This document shows, piece by piece, positions 1 through 5,116 of a DNA stretch of 6,150 bases (the stretch's first letter is position 1; the number at the start of each line of letters is the position of its first letter). A model generated the notes under the pieces. It saw only the letters and a program-made list of their open reading frames with translations. It ran no database searches and had not been told where the DNA came from. The translations under genes and the position numbers were made by a program. The DNA is taken from contig VBMM01000198.1 in assembly GCA_005878415.1 (NCBI GenBank), positions 1 through 6,150 of the forward strand, written 5' to 3'. Source of the stretch: Methanobacteriota archaeon. GTDB taxonomy: Archaea; Thermoplasmatota; Thermoplasmata; RBG-16-68-12.

Positions 1-344
1 AGGACATCCTGTCGGCCATGCTGACGGCAATTCTAACATTCCTCCGAGACTTCGATCCCGAGGAGAGCGGCGGGTTGCGGCGCTTCGACATCGGGGGGAA
101 GACGGCCCTCCTCGAACGTGGGGCGCATGTCTACCTCGCCGCCGTCTACTCGGGTCGTGTCCCGCGCTGGGCCGGCAAGGATCTCCGTCGGTTCATGTCG
201 AACCTCGAAACGCGGTTCGGGCCGACGTTCGCCCGTTGGACGGGATCCCCGCAGGATCTGCAAGGGCTGAAGGAGTTCTCGGAGAGATTCGTCTCCCGGG
301 TGCGGTACCGACCCGGGCGAGGCGCCCGCCGGCCGGCCGGCTGA
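1..344 (+). CDS. C-terminal part of a receptor-like protein paralogous to the 711-3149 product (5' truncated by window edge)
   Basis: The open frame enters from the left edge (first full codon GAC at 3) and ends at TGA 342-344. The ATG at 18 is internal: the codons before it read D-I-L-S-A, matching D-I-L-A-G in the large downstream protein. From that Asp, 34 of the first 80 aligned residues are identical by hand count with no gap, including MLTAI, ERG and VYLAA. The segment therefore represents the same C-terminal cytoplasmic domain: a helix, a pair of strands around LLERGAHVYLAAVYSG, and a long amphipathic helix (LRRFMSNLETRF). I think the fold resembles longin or roadblock-type alpha/beta domains, but that is a guess. 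Unlike the paralogue, the protein ends soon after the domain with a short basic tail (RPGRGARRPAG). Whether it also carries an ectodomain and membrane helix lies outside the window. Function unknown. Confidence 0.8.
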   Translation, partial: DILSAMLTAILTFLRDFDPEESGGLRRFDIGGKTALLERGAHVYLAAVYSGRVPRWAGKDLRRFMSNLETRFGPTFARWTGSPQDLQGLKEFSERFVSRVRYRPGRGARRPAG

Positions 345-482
345 TCATCGAGCGAAGAGGACCCGGTAGAAGATCACCGCGAACCCGAAGAGCGTGAAGC
401 CGGTCGAGATCCACCACAGACTCCGAAGGATCTTCGCTCGACGAATCGGATCGTCCCACGCGGCGGCGAACCGATCGATCAC
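345..482 (-). CDS. Small single-pass membrane protein, 45 aa, unknown function
   Basis: Translated from GTG at 482-480, the product is 45 residues. It has a short charged N-terminus (WDDPIRRAKILR) followed by one hydrophobic helix, roughly residues 21-41 (WWISTGFTLFGFAVIFYRVLF), and a basic end (AR). The arginines before the helix predict a cytoplasmic N-terminus by the positive-inside rule. The frame is open up to an ATG at 536-534, which would add 18 residues rich in Arg and His. I prefer the GTG because the extension looks non-coding and GGTGG lies 4 nt upstream of the GTG, whereas nothing SD-like precedes the ATG. The stop codon directly abuts the stop of the upstream plus-strand gene, and the gene sits between two paralogous receptor-like genes on the opposite strand. 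I do not recognise the family. The good membrane helix and the tight packing argue that it is real. Confidence 0.6.
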   Translation of the reverse strand: MIDRFAAAWDDPIRRAKILRSLWWISTGFTLFGFAVIFYRVLFAR

Positions 483-590
483 GGCGCCACCAATGGCATG
501 CCGACCATGAAGTTGTCTCGGACGCCTCCTTGACATCAGAAAGTACGGCGGTCCCTAGCGTTCCTTCGTCTCCCGCCAAATCGTCGTTCA

Positions 591-626
591 CCGCTTTCAG
601 CACCGATACCTTTAAGGCGAAAGCGG
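591..626. promoter_or_regulatory. Inverted repeat CCGCTTTC-N20-GAAAGCGG around the TATA-like box (possible operator)
   Basis: CCGCTTTC at 591-598 and GAAAGCGG at 619-626 are perfect 8-bp inverted copies separated by 20 nt. The spacer contains the TTTAAG box. A symmetric site spanning the TATA element is the usual layout for a dimeric archaeal regulator that competes with TBP/TFB. No regulator is encoded in the window and an 8-bp match can arise by chance, so this is only a candidate. It could also fold as an RNA hairpin if it were transcribed. Confidence 0.3.
611..616 (+). promoter_or_regulatory. TATA-like box (TTTAAG) for the receptor-like gene
   Basis: TTTAAG within CCTTTAAGG (609-617) is the only clear A+T-rich hexamer in this GC-rich intergenic region, and it precedes the 711-3149 gene. 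By archaeal spacing, transcription would start near 636-642, giving a leader of about 70 nt to the ATG at 711. The element is nearly palindromic (CCTTAAAGG on the other strand), so it could also serve the minus-strand small membrane gene. No convincing BRE is visible on either side. Confidence 0.4.
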
Positions 627-696
627 ACAACCCATGAGAGTCCTTAGCGCGGGAGGGGCGTGGGTTCGCTGAGGACGCGGCTCGCTGGAGCCTGCC

Positions 697-700
697 GGAG
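697..700 (+). promoter_or_regulatory. Shine-Dalgarno-like GGAG supporting the ATG at 711
   Basis: GGAG lies 10 nt before ATG 711. A stronger GGAGG at 652-656 is only 3 nt before the alternative in-frame GTG at 660, which is too close for usual spacing. Together with the compact signal peptide that starts at 711, this favours 711 as the start. Confidence 0.4.
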
Positions 701-710
701 CTACCCTCCC

Positions 711-3149
711 ATGCACGAACGGTCACGCCACCTGCCCGAAGCGCTCGTCCTGCTTCTGGTCGTCCTCGCGCTCCTTCCGAGTGCGGCGGCGGAACCGGCC
801 TTGACCGATCAGGGGGGTGGGGCGAAGCGAGTCACGTGGGACTTCTCGACCGCGGCAGACTACAACCTGACGGACGTGGCGGTGGCGCCCGGCAGCGCGA
901 CGCTCGCCCAGACGCCGCTCTGGTGGAACTACACGAACGACTCAGACTTCCTGGCCTCCGAGGACTCGGCCACGAACGTCAGTGTGAGTTCGGGTCTTCG
1001 ACTCGTGGACCAGGCGGTGAACCTGATCCAAGACGGGACGTTCAATCAGACGTCGGGGCTGTGGACGTACGCCAACGGAGCGACGGGGCAGGTGTTGGCC
1101 GCGAGGGACGCCGGCGGGAGCGCTCGCCTCTGGCATCTGACGCCGAGAGTCCAGTTCGACTCGATGGACAACGTGTTCGGGACGCACCCGTGGGTAAGCG
1201 TTGCGAACGGGAAGAGCTCCAGCATCCTCGGCCAATCCACCACAGTCCGCGTGGAGGGCAGCGGGTCGCTGAGGGACAATGTGACGATCGGCCAGCAAGG
1301 GGGCGGAAACTGGGTCGGCGCGATCCGCGACGATCCCGGGACCTGGAATTGGAGCGCCTACAATCGTCTCGGGGTCTGGATCAATGTGAATGCGAGCGGC
1401 CTTGCGGCGTCCATTCTTCTCACCAACTTGGGAGGCCAGAACTGGGTCAGTTGGATTCCGCAGTCTCTCACTCCGGGATGGCACAGGTACGTCTTCGACA
1501 TCTCTCCTTCCTTCGGGACGAACACCCAAATCGATCAGGTCATGGTCGGCTTCCTCGGAAATCTGGGCAAGTACACTGCGCACGTCGACGACCTCGTTCT
1601 GTTCAATTACACAGCCTTCGACGAGAGGGCGAACGTCTCCCAGGCGTTCATCAAACCAAGCTCGACGAGCGGGACCCCGGGGACCCTCAGCCTTAGATTC
1701 GATGTGGTCGCAAGCCCGTCGGTCAACGTGGTGGCGTACCTCCGGGTGAGCGCGGGTGGCTTCCGTTGGAGCGAGTCCCCGATCCCCGCGGGAACCCGAA
1801 CCTTGGCCCTCGACCTCAGCGCGGACCCCGCCCTTCAGGGCAGCGGTTCCTTCAACGTCACGTTCTCCCTGGAGTTGATCCGCATCGGGACGGAAGAGGC
1901 ATCGATGTCCGAGTGGATTGACAACGTGAGCCTCACCGCCAAGCAGTACGACAACGGGTCGTTTACCGGCCTCCCGATCGATGCCGGATCCGCCGCGGTG
2001 TTCTCCGCTGCAGTGGTGCAGGCGACGGCGGATCCTCCTGCGACCTCTGTCGCTGTCGAGACGAGGACAGGGAACGCCTCGTCGCCGGGAGACCCGTCGT
2101 GGACCCCGTGGGCTCCCGCCGCGGGGTCGCAGATCACCAGCCCGCCGAACCGGTTCCTCCAGTGGCGGTTATCCCTCAACACAGACGGTGCCGGCACGCC
2201 CCTCGTCACCCGCCTCTCGATCCGGGCGGGCGCGTACCGGCCCATCGGAATCCTCCGTACGGCCCCGTTCCTCCCGGCGGAGTCGGTCTTCGGATGGGAA
2301 TCGTTCCACGTGAACGATACCCGGCCTCCCGGCACCGCGATCGTCTATGACGTCTCCGTGGACGGCGGAGCGAGTTGGACCTGGGTCGTGGACGGACAGG
2401 ACCTCTCGAAGCTCGCGACGAAGCCCCTGGTCCTCCGCGTCACCCTCTCCAGCGGGAACACCAGCGTGTCCCCCTCGGTTGCGTCATTGTCCGTATCGTA
2501 CCGCCCGTCGATGTGGTCCGTGCTGATCAGCCCGTGGGGAGGCCTCCTCCTCCTGGCGTCCGGAATTGCGGGATACTTCGGGTGGAAGCGATATCCATAC
2601 CGATCGCCGACGGACGACCTGTTCCTCATCGGGCTCGACGGACGCCTCCTGGTCCACACATCCATCCGACCGCGGGCCCAGATGGACGAGGACATCCTAG
2701 CGGGGATGCTCACCGCCATCTCGGCGTTCGTGCGGGACGCCTTCCGCGAGGAGCATGAGGAGTTGAAGAAGTTCGAGCTTGGGAACCGCAACGTAGCGGT
2801 CGAACGGGGCGAGTACGTCTACCTCGCGGCGATCTACCCCGGAGCACTGCCCCTCGATGTCTCCCGGAGCATCGGGGAATTCTTGTCAGACCTCGCCGAA
2901 CGATACGGCGAGAACTTGGCCTTCTGGTACTTCGCGGATGATCTCCCGGGCCTCCCGGGCATGATGGCCGAGTTCGCGAGCCGCGGCCGGTACCGTCACG
3001 GGAACTGGCGGAAGGGTGCCCGCACGGAGTTGGGTCCCGCGCGCGGCCCCACGATCGGTCGCTTGACCGCGGAGACGCCGAAGGAGGAGACCGCTACACT
3101 GCAAGGCGAGGCGACCGCAGCGACCGTGGCCCCGCTGCGCCAACGGTAG
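711..3149 (+). CDS. Receptor-like exported protein: signal peptide, sequon-rich beta ectodomain, one TM helix, cytoplasmic domain
   Basis: The product is 812 residues from ATG 711; GTG 660 would add 17 residues. Residues 1-27 form a signal peptide: basic n-region, LVLLLVVLALLP core, and cleavage expected after SAAA. The ectodomain (28-601) is beta-rich and contains 16 N-x-S/T sequons; none occurs after the membrane helix. Residues ~170-298 (VWINVNAS, GWHRYVFDIS, AHVDDLVLFN) look like a carbohydrate-binding-module-type jelly roll. Residues ~420-509 and ~514-600 are two related modules, each ending in an 'LxLR/WRxxLSS...P.V..LSV..YRP'-like strand pair. One TM helix spans ~602-624 (VLISPWGGLLLLASGIAGYFGW), followed by KRYPYR, consistent with an extracellular N-terminus. 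Cytoplasmic residues ~635-765 carry FLIGLDGRLLVHTS, DILAGMLTAI and VYLAAIYPG and match the gene at 1-344. The tail (~766-812) looks disordered. The mature protein has no cysteine. A surface sensor or adhesin with intracellular signalling is my inference; the ligand is unknown. Confidence 0.85.
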   Translation: MHERSRHLPEALVLLLVVLALLPSAAAEPALTDQGGGAKRVTWDFSTAADYNLTDVAVAPGSATLAQTPLWWNYTNDSDFLASEDSATNVSVSSGLRLVDQAVNLIQDGTFNQTSGLWTYANGATGQVLAARDAGGSARLWHLTPRVQFDSMDNVFGTHPWVSVANGKSSSILGQSTTVRVEGSGSLRDNVTIGQQGGGNWVGAIRDDPGTWNWSAYNRLGVWINVNASGLAASILLTNLGGQNWVSWIPQSLTPGWHRYVFDISPSFGTNTQIDQVMVGFLGNLGKYTAHVDDLVLFNYTAFDERANVSQAFIKPSSTSGTPGTLSLRFDVVASPSVNVVAYLRVSAGGFRWSESPIPAGTRTLALDLSADPALQGSGSFNVTFSLELIRIGTEEASMSEWIDNVSLTAKQYDNGSFTGLPIDAGSAAVFSAAVVQATADPPATSVAVETRTGNASSPGDPSWTPWAPAAGSQITSPPNRFLQWRLSLNTDGAGTPLVTRLSIRAGAYRPIGILRTAPFLPAESVFGWESFHVNDTRPPGTAIVYDVSVDGGASWTWVVDGQDLSKLATKPLVLRVTLSSGNTSVSPSVASLSVSYRPSMWSVLISPWGGLLLLASGIAGYFGWKRYPYRSPTDDLFLIGLDGRLLVHTSIRPRAQMDEDILAGMLTAISAFVRDAFREEHEELKKFELGNRNVAVERGEYVYLAAIYPGALPLDVSRSIGEFLSDLAERYGENLAFWYFADDLPGLPGMMAEFASRGRYRHGNWRKGARTELGPARGPTIGRLTAETPKEETATLQGEATAATVAPLRQR

Positions 3150-3719
3150 TCTATGGGCCCGCCCCAGAGGGCAGGCAGCCACCGAGATCACGCGCCTACG
3201 ACGCCGCGGTCTGCTTGAACCGTTTGAGCTCACCTTTTCGATTTCCTCGATGAGACGTCGCATCGTCGTCTCGATCTCCGCCGCCACGACGATGTCCTCG
3301 ACGAGCGCCTCGTACGCCTCGGCCGCCTCGTCGATCCGGGCGGAGGTCGTGATGATCCCGTATCCGCGGTCCTCGAGCTTCTTGCGCACGCTCTTCGCGT
3401 CGATCTTCGGGACGATGATCCCCATCACGTTCTTCGTCTTGAGCTGCAGGGTCGGCACCTCCCTCGAGGCGAGCGCGGCCGATCGGACGCCGATGGACCC
3501 CTCGATCGCGCGGGCGATCGCGATTCGCTGCTCCGCGACCCGGTACTTCTCTGCGAGGTGCGATCGGAGCGTCTTCGCCCGCTCGAGCACGCGGAAGAAC
3601 TCGACGATCAGCGCGTCCCGCTTCAGCTTGAGCAGCCGGTGGCCTCGTTCCGCCATCCGTCGGGTGCGCCGCAGCTGGAGCAGCTGGGATCGCGTCGGCT
3701 TGTACTCGGCGAGGACCAT
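2886..3719 (-). CDS. atpD: A-type ATP synthase subunit D, disrupted near the 3' end (D-like only at 3234-3719)
   Basis: Subunit D is the central rotor shaft that couples the A3B3 hexamer to the membrane ring. Residues 1-162 look normal: YKPTRSQLLQLRRTRRMAER and GHRLLKLKRDALI at the N-terminal helix, the mid-region VPTLQLKTKNVMGIIVP, and the start of the C-terminal helix (MRRLIEEIEK). The family then continues with a conserved K-R-R-V-N-A-L-E-type stretch and a long helix to about 210 residues; this is missing here. The frame instead reads VSSNGSSRPRRRRRV and stays open to TGA 2888-2886, giving 277 residues whose last ~85 are encoded antisense to the receptor-like gene and look non-coding. A plausible native D terminus lies in another frame at 3196-3234. 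ATG 3719-3717 is 1 nt after the atpB stop, with GGTGA 9 nt upstream. The gene's identity is secure; its functional state is not. Confidence 0.8.
   Translation of the reverse strand: MVLAEYKPTRSQLLQLRRTRRMAERGHRLLKLKRDALIVEFFRVLERAKTLRSHLAEKYRVAEQRIAIARAIEGSIGVRSAALASREVPTLQLKTKNVMGIIVPKIDAKSVRKKLEDRGYGIITTSARIDEAAEAYEALVEDIVVAAEIETTMRRLIEEIEKVSSNGSSRPRRRRRVISVAACPLGRAHRLPLAQRGHGRCGRLALQCSGLLLRRLRGQATDRGAARGTQLRAGTLPPVPVTVPAAARELGHHAREAREIIREVPEGQVLAVSFGEV
3157..3176. terminator. GC-rich hairpin between convergent genes (possible terminator)
   Basis: GCCCGCCC at 3157-3164 pairs with GGGCAGGC at 3169-3176, with one C-A mismatch and a 4-nt loop. It starts 8 nt after the TAG of the plus-strand receptor-like gene and lies between that gene and the presumed true end of atpD. 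No T-tract follows directly on either strand. The first T-rich run on the plus strand is CCTTTTCGATTTCC at 3233-3246. A role in termination or in protecting 3' ends is possible but weakly supported. Confidence 0.3.
3196..3234 (-). pseudogene. atpD: Displaced C-terminal tail of ATP synthase subunit D in another frame
   Basis: Read in another frame from GGT at 3234-3232, the minus strand gives GELKRFKQTAAS and then TAG at 3198-3196. Subunit D proteins normally end with a pattern of the type E-E-L-x-R-x-K, which this fits (E-L-K-R-F-K). It follows directly on the residue where the main D frame loses similarity (EIEK, AAG at 3236-3234). The expected full length of about 207 residues equals 162 intact, roughly 33 missing and 12 in this tail. 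The simplest reading is loss of ~95-100 nt, not a multiple of three, inside atpD. The tail is short, so its identification rests on pattern and position. Confidence 0.5.
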
Positions 3720-3720
3720 C

Positions 3721-5115
3721 CTACGCGCTCACCTTCGCCGCACCCCGGTACTTCGGGTGGTACTTCTCGAGGGTCTTCCGGTCGATCTTCGTGAGCCAGG
3801 CCTCGTCCAACGTCGCCAGGAGCTTCCAGCCGATCTCGAGGGTGTCGACGATGCTCCGGTCCTCCTCGGAGCCCTGGCGGATGAACTCCTGCTCGAACCG
3901 GTCCGCGAACTCGAGCATCTTCCGGTCGCGCTCGGAGAGCGCCTCCTTCCCGACGATCGCCACGAGGCCCCGCACGTCCTTGCCCTCCGCGTACGCGGCG
4001 TAGAGCTGGTCCGAGACCTGCTTGTGATCCTCCCGCGTCCGGTCCTTCCCGATCCCGGCGTCCATGAGCCGCGAGAGGGACGGAAGCGGGTCGATCGGCG
4101 GGTAGATCCCCTTGCGGTGCAGCTCCCGGTTCACGGCGATCTGACCCTCCGTGATGTAGCCCGTCAGGTCGGCGATCGGGTGGGTCCAGTCGTCGTCGGG
4201 GATCGCCATGATAGGGATCTGCGTGATCGAACCCGGCCGGCCGTGGATGCGCCCCGCGCGTTCGTAGATCGTCGCGAGATCCGTGTACGTGTATCCTGGG
4301 TAGCCCCGGCGGCCGGGCACCTCCTCCCGCGCCGCCCCGATCTGACGCAGCGCCTCCGCGTAGTTTGTCATGTCGGTCAGGATGGCCAAGACGTGCATGC
4401 CAACCTCGTACGCGAGGAATTCCGCCGCCGTGAGGGCCATGCGCGGCGTGATGAGCCGCTCGACGGCCGGGTCGTCCGCGAGGTTCAGGAACAGGACCGC
4501 GCGCTTGAGCGCCCCCGTCCGTTCGAAGTCGTTCATGAACACGCGGGCGTCCTCGTGCGTGATGCCCATCGCCGCGAAGACGACGCCGAACGGCTCCTGG
4601 CTCCCGAGGACCTTCGCCTGCCGGGCGATCTGCAGCGCGACCTCGTTGTGCGGCAGGCCCGCGCCGGAAAACAGCGGGAGCTTCTGACCGCGCACCAGGG
4701 TGTTCAACCCGTCGATCGTCGAGATGCCGGTCTGGATGAACTCCGCGGGGTGCTCCCGCGCGTACGGGTTGATGGCGGCGCCCTGGATCTCGACCCGTTT
4801 CTCCGGGAGGATTGGCGGTCCTCCGTCCGCGGGTTCGCCGGATCCCGTGAGGACTCGTCCGAGCATCTCCCTCGAGACGGACAGCTTGATCGTCTCCCCG
4901 AGGAACTTGACGCTCGATTGCCGGTCGATCCCGGTGGTCCCTTCGAAGATCTGCACGACGACGACGTTCGTCGAGGAGTCGAGGACCTGGCCCCGCTTGC
5001 GCCGGCCATCCGGCAGGTAGACCTCGACCAGTTCGTTGTAGCCGACGGGCTCCGTCTTCTCGACGAAGATCAGCGGTCCCGCGATCTCCGAGATCGTGCG
5101 GTACTCCTTCGCCAC
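3721..5115 (-). CDS. atpB: A-type ATP synthase subunit B (non-catalytic nucleotide-binding subunit)
   Basis: This 464-residue protein has the full family length. It alternates with subunit A in the cytoplasmic A3B3 head of the archaeal rotary ATPase. Visible in order: N-terminal beta barrel (ISEIAGPLIFVEK, YNELVEVYLPDG, ~7-37), the hallmark degenerate P-loop LFSGAGLPHNEVA at 148-160, GVVFAAMGITHEDA (177-190), ILTDMTNYAEALR (245-257), PGYTYTDLATIYERAGR (273-289), and SLSRLMDAGIGKDRTREDH (346-364), followed by the helical C-terminal domain. The absence of GxGKT is normal for B subunits. The start is GTG 5115-5113: GGAGG lies 9 nt upstream and the N-terminus MAKEYRTI matches the family's usual beginning. 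It begins 1 nt after the atpA stop and ends 1 nt before the atpD start, so one mRNA with coupled translation is likely. Confidence 0.97.
   Translation of the reverse strand: MAKEYRTISEIAGPLIFVEKTEPVGYNELVEVYLPDGRRKRGQVLDSSTNVVVVQIFEGTTGIDRQSSVKFLGETIKLSVSREMLGRVLTGSGEPADGGPPILPEKRVEIQGAAINPYAREHPAEFIQTGISTIDGLNTLVRGQKLPLFSGAGLPHNEVALQIARQAKVLGSQEPFGVVFAAMGITHEDARVFMNDFERTGALKRAVLFLNLADDPAVERLITPRMALTAAEFLAYEVGMHVLAILTDMTNYAEALRQIGAAREEVPGRRGYPGYTYTDLATIYERAGRIHGRPGSITQIPIMAIPDDDWTHPIADLTGYITEGQIAVNRELHRKGIYPPIDPLPSLSRLMDAGIGKDRTREDHKQVSDQLYAAYAEGKDVRGLVAIVGKEALSERDRKMLEFADRFEQEFIRQGSEEDRSIVDTLEIGWKLLATLDEAWLTKIDRKTLEKYHPKYRGAAKVSA
3729..3733 (-). promoter_or_regulatory. Shine-Dalgarno GGTGA for atpD inside the end of atpB
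   Basis: The minus strand reads AAGGTGAGCGCGTAGGATG: GGTGA sits 9 nt before ATG 3719 and within the last codons of atpB. It matches the 3' part of the archaeal anti-SD pairing and supports ATG 3719 as the atpD start. Confidence 0.6.
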
Positions 5116-5116
5116 T

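Noticed and set aside
479..508. Nine-codon minus-strand ORF (ATG 508) whose TGA overlaps the GTG at 482
   Set aside because: It could be a coupled leader peptide, but it is too short to separate from chance and its nearest GGAGG is 16 nt away.
483..536. 18-residue N-terminal extension of the small membrane protein (ATG at 536)
   Set aside because: The extension is Arg/His-rich with no ribosome binding site before it; the GTG at 482 has a GGTGG just upstream. Not fully excluded.
660..710. GTG at 660 as the start of the receptor-like gene
   Set aside because: GGAGG is only 3 nt away and the extra 17 residues would lengthen an otherwise typical signal peptide; ATG 711 fits better, though 660 remains possible.
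193..726. 177-codon minus-strand open frame across the intergenic region
   Set aside because: It overlaps two better-supported genes and the promoter region, and its translation shows no coherent hydrophobic or domain pattern.
836..2758. Several 80-290-codon frames on both strands inside the receptor-like gene
   Set aside because: All are out-of-frame shadows of a gene with clear signal peptide, TM helix and sequon pattern; their translations are Arg/Pro-rich.
4636..4674. Missing Walker A (GxGKT) in subunit B
   Set aside because: SGAGLPHNE is the normal degenerate loop of non-catalytic B subunits, not a defect.
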